From assembly GCA_016208485.1 (NCBI GenBank), contig JACQXY010000060.1, forward strand, positions 1 through 64,000: a DNA stretch of 64,000 bases. The letters run 5' to 3'. Within the stretch, counting starts at the first letter, position 1; every line of letters begins with the position of its first letter. The notes under the pieces are model-generated. The model did not search any database, was not told the origin of the DNA, and saw only the letters and a program-made list of their open reading frames with translations. The translations under genes were made by a program, and so were the position numbers. Source of the DNA: Acidobacteriota bacterium (GTDB taxonomy: Bacteria > Actinomycetota > AC-67). Positions 15,154 through 22,055 of this stretch are shown piece by piece.

Positions 15154-15573
15154 CTAGCCGGACAAAGAAGAACGGGGCGAGTGGAGTTGGATCGGAAGCA
15201 GCTTGGCGAGACTTTCGAAGTCTCCGTCGGTGGTCAGGATCCCGAACTGACGTCGAACCGCCGCACCGCAGATCAGGAAGTCGGTGTTCGAACCCTGAAC
15301 CCCCTTCGCTCGACATCGATTGAAGAATGAGGCGGCCTCCTCGTAATCCTCCATCCCCAGCCTGATGTCGGGAAAGGCGCGCAGATGATCCCGTAGCGTC
15401 TGGAACTGCTGTTCGCGCCGGATCCCGGAGAGGAGTTCCTGGCGGATCGGACCGAGGATCGTCGCTCGACCTTCCCGGATCAATTCCGCCAACTCTCGTC
15501 CCGCGGGATGCTCCGACGGCCGATGACGCCGTAGTGCCAGAGACCACACGGAGGTATCAACGATAACGTTCAT
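15154..15573 (-). CDS. vapC: VapC-type PIN-domain toxin
   Basis: The 139-residue PIN protein shows the acidic metal-binding set Asp6 (MNVIVDTSVW), Glu46 (IRQELLSG), Asp98 (GSNTDFLI) and Asp116/118 (TTDGDFE). VapC toxins are Mg-dependent RNases, often cleaving tRNA or rRNA. The gene overlaps the vapB stop by 4 bp (ATGA), the usual coupling. All key residues are present, so it should be active. The last ten residues are variable. Confidence 0.85.
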   Translation of the reverse strand: MNVIVDTSVWSLALRRHRPSEHPAGRELAELIREGRATILGPIRQELLSGIRREQQFQTLRDHLRAFPDIRLGMEDYEEAASFFNRCRAKGVQGSNTDFLICGAAVRRQFGILTTDGDFESLAKLLPIQLHSPRSSLSG

Positions 15574-15770
15574 GCCCTGCGGCGCTGCCGCTTGTAGTCA
15601 TATCCGGGATCGAAGTCGATCTTGCCAAACAGCTCCAGGATCCTTGCCTGCCTCCGCCGCTGGATGTACTCCTGCAACGCTTCGGTGACGGTGTCCTTCT
15701 TCGTCCGGTGTCCGCCGACGCGAAGCGCCTCGTTCAACAGCCGCTCGTCTATCGCAAGGTTGGTCGCCAT
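15570..15770 (-). CDS. vapB: VapB-type antitoxin
   Basis: The 66-residue protein reads MATNLAIDERLLNEALRVGG then HRTKKDTVTEALQEYIQRRRQARIL, the VapB/DUF2191 form with a beta-strand, RHH helices and a C-terminal toxin-binding tail (ELFGKIDFDPGYDYK). It would neutralise VapC and repress the operon. The ATG at 15768-15770 was chosen because the VapB motif begins there; it has no RBS and lies 7 nt after TAGACT, suggesting a leaderless transcript. Confidence 0.85.
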   Translation of the reverse strand: MATNLAIDERLLNEALRVGGHRTKKDTVTEALQEYIQRRRQARILELFGKIDFDPGYDYKRQRRRA

Positions 15771-15777
15771 GTGTCGG

Positions 15778-15806
15778 AGTCTACACATCAAGACAGGGTG
15801 GCACAA
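15778..15806 (-). promoter_or_regulatory. vapBC promoter, probably leaderless
   Basis: TTGTGC (15801-15806) and TAGACT (15778-15783) are 17 bp apart on the minus strand, and vapB starts 7 nt after the -10. Transcription would begin at or next to the ATG. Confidence 0.5.
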
Positions 15807-15890
15807 GGACCTCAGCCGGGTCGGGCGGATCGTGCTCGGTCACCTCGCAAGCCCACGGTCCCAGGGACTCGCGTTTCCACATCGTGATGC

Positions 15891-15896
15891 TATGAT
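15891..15896 (+). promoter_or_regulatory. -10 element of the RHH/PIN operon, leaderless spacing
   Basis: TATGAT is followed by 6 nt and then the ATG at 15903. There is no RBS and no convincing -35 (CTCGCG at 17 bp), so activity may depend on an extended or regulated promoter. Confidence 0.4.
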
Positions 15897-15902
15897 GCTG
15901 AT

Positions 15903-16136
15903 ATGGCGAAAGTCCGAACGACGCTCACGATCGACGAGGCCGTTCTGCGCGCGGTGAAGGTCAAGGCCGCGCGCGGCGGCAAGGGAGACAGCGAGATCAT
16001 CGAGGAGGCTCTGCGCCGCGATCTCGGCCTCGACCTGCTCGAGGGGCTCTGGAACCGCAATCAGCTCTCCGAGCAGGAGGCGGTCGCTCTTGCCGTCGAG
16101 GCACAACACGCCACCAGACGGCGCAAGCGACGCTGA
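15903..16136 (+). CDS. CopG-like ribbon-helix-helix antitoxin
   Basis: The 77-residue protein MAKVRTTLTIDEAVLRAVKV then KAARGGKGDSEIIEEALRRDLGLDLLEGLW has the CopG/RHH form, with a basic C-terminus (RRRKRR). It precedes a PIN toxin by 5 bp on the same strand, forming a VapBC-like pair. It probably binds its own promoter and the toxin. The preceding -10 at 6 nt suggests a leaderless mRNA. Confidence 0.78.
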   Translation: MAKVRTTLTIDEAVLRAVKVKAARGGKGDSEIIEEALRRDLGLDLLEGLWNRNQLSEQEAVALAVEAQHATRRRKRR

Positions 16137-16141
16137 GCGCC

Positions 16142-16558
16142 TTGCGCGCCGTTCTGGACCCGAACGTCACCATCTCGGGGTTCCTCTCCCCCTCGGGATC
16201 CCCCGCTCGGTTTCTCCTTGCGTGCCAGCGGGGAGACTTCGATCTCGTTGTCTCTCCGCTCGTTCTTGACGAACTCGTGCGAGCGCTCGGCTATCCGAAG
16301 CTGCGGCGCCGGATCGCCGCTGAGGAAGCCCGGCGCATCATCTGGTGGCTGGCTTCCGCCGGGACGGTCGCGGCCGACCCCGACCGGCCCCCGCGGATTC
16401 GCTCCGTCGATCCGGGAGACAACTACCTCCTTGCTCTCGCCGAGGCCGAGAGCGCGGTACTTGTCTCCGGCGACAACCATCTGCTCCGGCTTGCCGGAGA
16501 ACTCCCAGTCCACTCGCCGACCGGCTTCCTCGCTCTCCTCGATCAGACACAACCGTAG
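16142..16558 (+). CDS. PIN-domain putative toxin (COG1569 type)
   Basis: The 138-residue PIN protein has Asp6 and Asn8 (MRAVLDPNVTISGFLSPSGSP), Glu44 (VLDELVRAL), Asp93 (DPGDNYLLALA) and Asp111 (LVSGDNHLL), the arrangement of the COG1569 PIN subgroup. It should be an Mg-dependent ribonuclease held in check by the RHH protein before it. The start is a TTG at 16142, 5 bp after the antitoxin stop; no better start exists before the first catalytic Asp. Confidence 0.8.
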   Translation: MRAVLDPNVTISGFLSPSGSPARFLLACQRGDFDLVVSPLVLDELVRALGYPKLRRRIAAEEARRIIWWLASAGTVAADPDRPPRIRSVDPGDNYLLALAEAESAVLVSGDNHLLRLAGELPVHSPTGFLALLDQTQP

Positions 16559-16627
16559 GCTGACCCGCCCCCGCTCGGGCGGTGCCACGCCGGAGCGAGA
16601 GCGTGGCGCCCTGTCGCAATGAATCGG

Positions 16628-16657
16628 GTTGCGCAACATATTCCGGTGCGCTAGGCT
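16628..16657 (+). promoter_or_regulatory. Promoter and palindrome of the xre-res operon
   Basis: TTGCGC (16629-16634) and TAGGCT (16652-16657) are spaced by 17 bp. GTTGCGCAAC (16628-16637) is a perfect palindrome covering the -35, a plausible Xre operator. The RBS GGAAGGAGAG precedes the ATG at 16678. Confidence 0.5.
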
Positions 16658-16677
16658 GTCAGCGGAAGGAGAGACCG

Positions 16678-17010
16678 ATGGGTGTTCCCGTTCGCGAGAA
16701 GCTGCGCGCGGTTGCCCGTGACCTGGGAAGCCAGGCCGAGACGGCCCGCACCCTGGGCGTGAGTCCCTCCCGCGTGAGTCGGTGGCTCCGCACGGAGGAG
16801 CCGGACCGGGCCGGACGTCGCAGGGTCGACGGGCTCGAGTTCGTCCTGGCCCGACTCGGTGATCTGTACGAGCGCGAGACCGCGCTGAAGTGGCTTCAAG
16901 GCCTGAACGCCCACCTCGGCCACCGACGGCCTGCCGACCTGATCGCCGCCGGCCGCATCGCCGAGGTGCTTCGGGCGATCGAGGCCGAAGACACCGGCGC
17001 GTACGCCTGA
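16678..17010 (+). CDS. Xre/MbcA/ParS-type antitoxin of a RES toxin
   Basis: The 110-residue protein has an N-terminal helical DNA-binding part (VAETARTLGVS-like: SQAETARTLGVSPSRVSRWL) and the C-terminal toxin-binding domain ending LNAHLGHRRPADLIAAGRIA then EVLRAIEAEDTGAYA. That ending is characteristic of antitoxins of the RES family. It neutralises the RES toxin encoded 3 bp downstream and should repress the operon. The ATG at 16678 has a strong RBS; an in-frame upstream ATG at 16582 lies before the promoter and was not used. Confidence 0.85.
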   Translation: MGVPVREKLRAVARDLGSQAETARTLGVSPSRVSRWLRTEEPDRAGRRRVDGLEFVLARLGDLYERETALKWLQGLNAHLGHRRPADLIAAGRIAEVLRAIEAEDTGAYA

Positions 17011-17013
17011 CCG

Positions 17014-17574
17014 GTGCTCTACCGCGTCTTCCCATTCCGCCGCGGCGCCGCGCCGACCGACGAGGGCGGGGCGCTCCACGTCCCCCGAACCCGCCAGGGG
17101 TCGGGACGCCATGACAATCCCGATCTGTACGGGGCGCTGTACGTCGCGCGAGCCCCGGTGTCGGCCGTTGCCGAGCGCATCCAGGCGTTCCGCGGGCAGC
17201 CTCTCGCCGATGCCGACCTCCGCCGCGCCGATGGGACTCATCTCGCGCTCGCCTCGATCGATGACGCGGGGCTCGGCTTGATCGTCGATCTCGACGATCC
17301 TCAGGTCCTGCTCGAGCGGAGCCTCCGACCGTCGGGCGTCGCGACCCTGGACCGAGGCGTCACGCAGACCATGGCGCGCGCCCTCTTCGCGGAGGGTGTC
17401 GCGGGGTTCGAATGGTGGTCGGTGTTGGAGGCGTCATGGGGCAACCTCACGCTGTTCGCCGAGCGCTCCGTGGGCGTGCTCGGACTCCCGGCCGGTCCCG
17501 AGCCTCTAACGCTCGGGCACCCGGCGCTCCGGGCGGCAGCGCAAGCCCTCGGCATCCGTCTGGCGCGCGGCTAG
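17014..17574 (+). CDS. RES-domain toxin
   Basis: The 186-residue protein starts at GTG with LYRVFPFRRGAAPTDEGGAL, has DLYGALYVARAPVSAVAERIQ, and ends with SWGNLTLFAERSVGVLGLPAGPEPL. RES toxins (e.g. the MbcT family) are NAD+-degrading or ADP-ribosyltransferase-like enzymes related to diphtheria toxin. The conserved Arg (YRV), Tyr/Glu region and WGN...LF segment are present, so it looks intact. It is coupled to the Xre antitoxin at 3 bp spacing. Confidence 0.85.
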   Translation: MLYRVFPFRRGAAPTDEGGALHVPRTRQGSGRHDNPDLYGALYVARAPVSAVAERIQAFRGQPLADADLRRADGTHLALASIDDAGLGLIVDLDDPQVLLERSLRPSGVATLDRGVTQTMARALFAEGVAGFEWWSVLEASWGNLTLFAERSVGVLGLPAGPEPLTLGHPALRAAAQALGIRLARG

Positions 17575-17652
17575 GACGTCCCGGCGCATCGCGCCGCGGT
17601 GGACGCCCATCTCGACCAGACGCTCGGTCCCCGGCGATCCGCGTGCTTGCGT

Positions 17653-17949
17653 TCATCGGCTACGAAGCCATCGATCGAGGTCGCGCCGGTGCACGATTCC
17701 CAGAACGAGAAGGACTCTGTCCTCGGCCAGCACGTCATACATGACTCGATGGTCCCCGACGCGCAGTCGGTGGAACGAATCCGACGATCCCCGAACGGTC
17801 TTGACCCTCTTCCCGCTGATCCGCCCCGGCTGTGCCACGTCGGAGGCAAGCCGTTCGAGCGCTTCGCGAAGCCGAGACCGCCCAAGGGGGGGCAGCTTGC
17901 GGAAGGTCCGCGCGGCGGAGGGAGAGAACTCGACCGCGAACGGGCTCAG
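17653..17949 (-). CDS. RelE-family toxin, probable CTG start
   Basis: The 98-residue frame SPFAVEFSPSAARTFRKLPP then LGRSRLREALERLASDVAQPG has the complete RelE layout: strand, two helices, KTVRGSSDSFHRLRVGDHRVMYDV and the basic end LGIVHRRDLDRW. The frame starts immediately after the phd gene, and the only in-frame codon resembling a start is CTG at 17947-17949, which overlaps the phd stop as CTGA. The next ATG is inside the fold. RelE toxins cleave mRNA on the ribosome; Arg and His residues near the end are preserved. Confidence 0.75.
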   Translation of the reverse strand: MSPFAVEFSPSAARTFRKLPPLGRSRLREALERLASDVAQPGRISGKRVKTVRGSSDSFHRLRVGDHRVMYDVLAEDRVLLVLGIVHRRDLDRWLRSR

Positions 17950-18182
17950 CCCAGCTCCCGAAGGCTCGTGGTCTTTCCGGCACGATATGCCGCCCGCCCC
18001 TCCCGGCGCATGCGGACGAACTCGCTCGCGCTCGCCAGCACGATGTCCTCGGCTTCCTCGACGGGGAGAAGCACAGCCGCGGGGATGCCTCGCTTGGTGA
18101 CCACGTAGGCGACGCCCTGCCCGACCGCATCGACTACCTGCGATGCTCGGGCCTTCAGCTCCTTGATTCCGATCTCAGCCAT
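17946..18182 (-). CDS. Phd/YefM-family antitoxin
   Basis: The 78-residue protein reads MAEIGIKELKARASQVVDAV then GQGVAYVVTKRGIPAAVLLP, the Phd/YefM DNA-binding fold, followed by a helix and a basic toxin-binding tail (FVRMRREGRAAYRAGKTTSLRELG). The ATG follows GGGGGGGAGACCGTTCG. It is paired with the RelE toxin through a CTGA overlap and should autoregulate the operon. Confidence 0.85.
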   Translation of the reverse strand: MAEIGIKELKARASQVVDAVGQGVAYVVTKRGIPAAVLLPVEEAEDIVLASASEFVRMRREGRAAYRAGKTTSLRELG

Positions 18183-18231
18183 CGAACGGTCTCCCCCCCT
18201 GTCGTGACTACCTCGGTGATCACTTTACCAC

Positions 18232-18262
18232 ACGGCCTGCCGACCTGATCACCGCGGGGCGC
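18232..18262 (+). repeat. Short relic matching the xre antitoxin 3' region
   Basis: ACGGCCTGCCGACCTGATC (18232-18250) is identical to 19 bp of the xre gene at 16925-16943 and continues with a similar ACCGCGGGGCGC. It encodes RPADLITAGR against RPADLIAAGR. It is probably the trace of a lost or recombined xre copy between the toxin-antitoxin island and pilC. Confidence 0.35.
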
Positions 18263-18302
18263 GGGCACACCACCCCGCCGGCGCCCGGTCTCCGGCGATC
18301 CG

Positions 18303-19520
18303 CTACTTGATCAGCTTCACGATGTTGAACATCGGCATGTAGAGCGCGACGACCATGCCGCCGACCGCGCCGCCCATGACGACGATCAGGATCGGCTCGA
18401 TGAGCGAGGTGAGGGCCTCGACGGTCGCCTCGACCTCCTGGTCGTAGAAATCGGAGATCTTGGCGAGCATCGTGTCCAGGGCGCCGGTCTCCTCCCCGAC
18501 CGCCATCATCTGGACGACCATGGGAGGGAAGACCGCGTGGCGCTCGAGCGGCTTGGCGATGCTCTCGCCCTCCTTGACGGAGGCCTGGACCTCCTTGACG
18601 GCGCGGGCGATCACGTCGTTGTTCACGGTCTCGGCCACGATGTCGAGGCTCTGCAGGATCGGCACGCCGGAGCGCGCGAGGACCGACAGCGTGCGCGCGA
18701 AGCGGGAGAGCGCGGTCTTGTGCGCAAGCGGCCCGAAGACCGGCGCCTTCAGCTTGAAGGCGTCCAGCATGGCGCGGCCGCGATCGGTCGCCGCGAAACG
18801 CTTCAGACCGAAGGCGGCCCCCCCGGCGATCCCGAAGATCAGGAACCAGACCTTCTTGAACGCGTCGGAGATCCCGAGCAACAGCCGGGTCGGAAGCGGC
18901 AGCGTGCCGCCGAGATCGGCGTAGAGGTTCTTGAACGTCGGCACGATGAAGAGCAGCATGCCGACGAGGATGATCACGACGAGGCCGAAGACGGCGACCG
19001 GGTAGGTCATCGCGCTCTTCACCTTCTGGCGGAGCGCGACCTCCTTCTCGAGCGTCTCCGCCAGGCGCAGCAGCGCGCCGTCGAGCACACCGCCGGTCTC
19101 GCCGGCCTTCACCATCGCCACGTACAGCCGGCTGAACACCTTCGGGTGCTTCGCCAGGCCTTGCGAGAGCGACTGGCCTCGCTCGATGTCCTGGCGCACC
19201 TCGTCGATCACCTTCGCAAGCTTGCGGTTCTCCGTCTGCTCCGCCAGGATGTTCAGCGCGCGCAGGAGGCTCAGCCCGGAGTTGATCATCGTCGCGAACT
19301 GCCGCGACATGACCGCGACCTCCTTGGCCTTCACCGCGCGCTTCCACGGCATCGAGAACTCCTTCTTGCCGATCCCGGCGCGCTGTTCCTGGATCAGGAT
19401 CGGGGCGAAGCCCATCTCGCGGAGCTTCCCCGCCACGAGCGACGGCGATTCCGCCTCCAGGGAGCCTGAGACGAGCTTCCCCGAGCGGTCCCGGACCTTG
19501 TACGCGAATGTGGTGGCCAT
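18303..19520 (-). CDS. pilC: Type IV pilus platform protein PilC
   Basis: The 405-residue protein has two T2SSF domains (about residues 70-195 and 275-397), each ending in hydrophobic segments: PVAVFGLVVIILVGMLLFIV and LTSLIEPILIVVMGGAVGGM. The start TTFAYKVRDRSGKLVSGSLEAESP is typical of PilC. It is the inner-membrane platform on which PilB and PilT act. It follows pilT by 13 bp on the same strand. Confidence 0.93.
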   Translation of the reverse strand: MATTFAYKVRDRSGKLVSGSLEAESPSLVAGKLREMGFAPILIQEQRAGIGKKEFSMPWKRAVKAKEVAVMSRQFATMINSGLSLLRALNILAEQTENRKLAKVIDEVRQDIERGQSLSQGLAKHPKVFSRLYVAMVKAGETGGVLDGALLRLAETLEKEVALRQKVKSAMTYPVAVFGLVVIILVGMLLFIVPTFKNLYADLGGTLPLPTRLLLGISDAFKKVWFLIFGIAGGAAFGLKRFAATDRGRAMLDAFKLKAPVFGPLAHKTALSRFARTLSVLARSGVPILQSLDIVAETVNNDVIARAVKEVQASVKEGESIAKPLERHAVFPPMVVQMMAVGEETGALDTMLAKISDFYDQEVEATVEALTSLIEPILIVVMGGAVGGMVVALYMPMFNIVKLIK

Positions 19521-19533
19521 GCTCCCCTACCCC

Positions 19534-21117
19534 CTACCCCCTGCCCGCGAGCCGGTTGAAGTCCTCGGGGTTCTGGCAGCGCTCGAGCGCCATGTCGTAG
19601 GCCAACCGGCCCCGCAGGACCAAGTCGGCGAGCGCCTGGTCCATGGTCTGCATCCCGTACTTCCCTCCGGCCTGCATCGCCGAGTAGATCATGTGGGTCT
19701 TCCCCTCGCGGATCAGGTTCCGGATCGCCGGCGTCGCCACCATGACCTCGCAGGCGACAACCCGGCCCCCGGCGTCCAGCGTCGGCAGGAGCTGCTGGCA
19801 CACAATGCCCTGGATGGTCGAGGCGAGCTGGACGCGCACCTGCTGTTGCTGGTGCGGCGGGAACACGTCGATCACCCGGTCGATGGTCTGGGGCGCGGAC
19901 TGTGTGTGCAGGGTCGCGAGCACCAAGTGGCCGGTTTCGGCCGCGGTGATGGCCGTGGAGATGGTCTCGAGGTCCCGCATCTCCCCAACCAGAATCACGT
20001 CGGGATCCTGGCGGAGCGCGTATTTCAGGGCGGAGGAGAACGACTTCGTGTCCGAGCCGACCTCGCGCTGGTTCACCACGGAGTTCTTGTGGAAGTGCAG
20101 GAACTCGATCGGGTCCTCCACCGTGATGATGTGATCGCTCCGCTCGCGGTTCACGATGTCCACGATGGCCGCGAGCGTCGTCGACTTCCCCGACCCCGTC
20201 GGCCCCGTCACGAGCACCAGCCCGCGCGGCAGGTGGGCGAACTCCCCGACCTGCGGGGGCACCCCAAGCTCCTCGACCGAGCGGATCTCGAAGGGGATCC
20301 GCCGGAACGCCGCGCCGATCGAGTCGCGCTGGAAGTACACGTTCACCCGGAAGCGGGCCTTCGAGGGCAGCGAGTACGAGAGGTCCAGCTCCAGCTCCGA
20401 TTCGAGCTTCTCCCGCTGGCGCTGGGTGAGGATGCTGTAGATGGTCCGCCGGAGCTCCGCAGGCTGCAAGAGCGGGTAGTCGAGCAGGCGCACGAGCTTG
20501 CCCTGAACCCGGAGCACCGGTTGCGCTCCCACCGTCAGATGGAGGTCGGAGGCGCCGTCCCGCACGGCCCGCTCGAGCAGGTCGTGCATGGACAGCTCCT
20601 TCACCTCCTCCTCCAAGCGCGGGCGCGCCGGACCCACCACCTCCCGCAGAGGGTCTGCGCGCATCCCGTCCTCGGCATCGCCCTCGGCGTCCGGCGCGTA
20701 CGCCGCCGCGATGCTCGCCATGATCTGGCGCCTGAGCGAGAGCGCGGGCCGCACCTCGTAGTGGGTCGCGAGGGCGACCTCGTGGAGCGCCGCTTGATTC
20801 GTCGGCTCCGCCATCGCGACCGTCATGACCCCGTCGGACAGCTCGATGGCAATCACGCCGAGGCGTCTTGCGAGCTCCTCCGGCACGATTCGCGCGACGG
20901 TCGCGGGAGGCGGCACCGCCGCGAGGTCCACGAACGGGACCCCGAGCTGACGGGCGACCGCTTCCACCAGCGTGCGCTCGTCCACCAGGCCCATCTCGAG
21001 CAGGATCCGCCCGAGCGGGCGGCCGCTCTCGCGCTGCCGCTCCAGGGCCGAGAGCAGCTGGTCGCGCGAGATGAGGCGCTCCTCGACGAGCACCTCTCCG
21101 AGCGGCTTCCCGGTCAT
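19534..21117 (-). CDS. pilT: PilT-like twitching ATPase with N-terminal MshEN-like domain
   Basis: The 527-residue protein is far longer than a standard PilT (about 350). Residues 1-150 form a GspE_N/MshEN-like domain with two 24-residue repeats (5-28 and 34-57) separated by five residues. The PilT core begins near residue 170 with LHDLLERAVRDGASDLHLT (MHDLL). It includes Walker A GPTGSGKST, the Asp box (HIITVEDPIEF), Walker B DVILVGEMRDLET and the PilT-specific MQTMDQAL near the end. It would power pilus retraction. MshEN domains bind cyclic di-GMP, but the leading Arg of each repeat is Pro here. A TCAA-N16-GCCGACAC promoter lies upstream. Confidence 0.88.
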   Translation of the reverse strand: MTGKPLGEVLVEERLISRDQLLSALERQRESGRPLGRILLEMGLVDERTLVEAVARQLGVPFVDLAAVPPPATVARIVPEELARRLGVIAIELSDGVMTVAMAEPTNQAALHEVALATHYEVRPALSLRRQIMASIAAAYAPDAEGDAEDGMRADPLREVVGPARPRLEEEVKELSMHDLLERAVRDGASDLHLTVGAQPVLRVQGKLVRLLDYPLLQPAELRRTIYSILTQRQREKLESELELDLSYSLPSKARFRVNVYFQRDSIGAAFRRIPFEIRSVEELGVPPQVGEFAHLPRGLVLVTGPTGSGKSTTLAAIVDIVNRERSDHIITVEDPIEFLHFHKNSVVNQREVGSDTKSFSSALKYALRQDPDVILVGEMRDLETISTAITAAETGHLVLATLHTQSAPQTIDRVIDVFPPHQQQQVRVQLASTIQGIVCQQLLPTLDAGGRVVACEVMVATPAIRNLIREGKTHMIYSAMQAGGKYGMQTMDQALADLVLRGRLAYDMALERCQNPEDFNRLAGRG

Positions 21118-21177
21118 CTTCCCCCCCAGGTTGTGCGCGGCTCAGGCGGCGCGCCCTCCGCGCCGGCCTCGTCTTCT

Positions 21178-21205
21178 GTGTCGGCCGGAGAACCGGCGGG
21201 CTTGA
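21178..21205 (-). promoter_or_regulatory. Candidate sigma-28/WhiG-type promoter of pilT
   Basis: On the minus strand TCAA (21202-21205) is followed by 16 nt and GCCGACAC (21178-21185). It matches GCCGA of the FliA/WhiG -10 and three of four bases of TAAA, with the same 16-nt spacing as the pilin and DUF4388 elements. It would give a leader of about 55 nt. Confidence 0.4.
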
Positions 21206-21227
21206 AGAGAGTCCCGGTTCCTGGTGG

Positions 21228-21267
21228 CGTACGTACGTTTGCTTATGGCTCGTACGTATGTTATCCT
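21228..21267 (+). promoter_or_regulatory. Promoter/operator of the Phd-PIN module
   Basis: TTGCTT (21239-21244) and TATCCT (21262-21267) are 17 bp apart, and the GTG start follows after 6 nt. CGTACGTACGTT (21228-21239) abuts the -35 and CGTACGTA (21251-21258) lies in the spacer. The same CGTACGT word marks the phd promoter at 12185-12243. Confidence 0.55.
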
Positions 21268-21273
21268 CGGGGC

Positions 21274-21510
21274 GTGGAGAAGCGGCTCACGGCATCGAAG
21301 CTGCGGGAGAACGTCTACCGCATTCTCGATCACGTCCTCCGGACGGGCCGGCCCGTCGAGATCGAGCGTCGCGGCCACGTGCTCCATATCGTCCCCGCCC
21401 GCACACATCAGCCGAGTCGCCTTGAGGGCCTCGCGACCCACGCCCGCGCCCTGGAGGGGGATCCCGAGGATCTCGTCCACCTCGACTGGTCGAGCGAGTG
21501 GCGCCCCTAG
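21274..21510 (+). CDS. Phd/YefM-type antitoxin
   Basis: The 78-residue protein begins at GTG with EKRLTASKLRENVYRILDHV then LRTGRPVEIERRGHVLHIVP, the Phd-like DNA-binding fold. The C-terminal tail LEGDPEDLVHLDWSSEWRP fits VapB/Phd partners of PIN toxins. It overlaps the PIN gene by 13 bp. The module points opposite to the pil genes on both sides and lies between pilT and pilB. The start codon has no RBS and follows a -10 at 6 nt. Confidence 0.75.
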   Translation: MEKRLTASKLRENVYRILDHVLRTGRPVEIERRGHVLHIVPARTHQPSRLEGLATHARALEGDPEDLVHLDWSSEWRP

Positions 21511-21914
21511 CCGACCGCGGCGCGCGGACCCCTTCTCCCCCGTTGTTCGTGGATACCCACGTGGCGGTCTGGCTCTACCTTCCGCGCCTCGATCTCTTCA
21601 GCGACCGCGCCCGCGCGCTGCTCGAAGAGCGTGAGCCGGTCATCTCCCCTATGGCGCTCCTCGAGCTTGAGCACCTGCGGGAAGTCGGCAGGCTGCGCGC
21701 GAGTTCCGCCGAGATCCTCGAGAGCCTGCACATCCAGCTCGGCCTGCGGGTCCTCGACCTGGAGTTCGGCCGCGTCATCCACTCGGCGCTCGCCCAGACC
21801 TGGACGCGCGACCCCTTCGATCGCCTGATCGTCGGTCACGCGGCCGCGGCACGCGGAGAGCTGCTCACCCGGGACGAGGTCATTCACGCCCACTTCCGGG
21901 GCGCCGCCTGGTAG
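21498..21914 (+). CDS. PIN-domain toxin (VapC-like)
   Basis: The 138-residue protein has PIN residues Asp19 (LFVDTHVAVWLY), Glu56 (ALLELEHL), Asp105 (TRDPFDRLIVGHA) and Asp126 (LTRDEVIHA), typical of the PIN proteins paired with Phd-type antitoxins. The GTG at 21498 overlaps the antitoxin end; starts nearer residue 15 are possible. All acidic residues are present, so ribonuclease activity is expected. Confidence 0.8.
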   Translation: MAPLADRGARTPSPPLFVDTHVAVWLYLPRLDLFSDRARALLEEREPVISPMALLELEHLREVGRLRASSAEILESLHIQLGLRVLDLEFGRVIHSALAQTWTRDPFDRLIVGHAAAARGELLTRDEVIHAHFRGAAW

Positions 21915-22055
21915 AGGGCGGCCCCACCAGGCCGGCCACCGACCGTCTGACACGGCAGACACGTCTGACGGCTCGGCGCGACCTTCCGCTCCCCTACGGC
22001 GCTCGGCCGTAGGCCTCCAGGGACGCGACCGCCCCGTCCGCCGTCGAGGCGACGG

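Noticed and set aside
19186-21273. Plus-strand frame of over 650 codons running into the Phd gene
   Set aside because: It mirrors pilC/pilT on the other strand and has no family-like sequence until the Phd part, which has its own promoter and GTG start.
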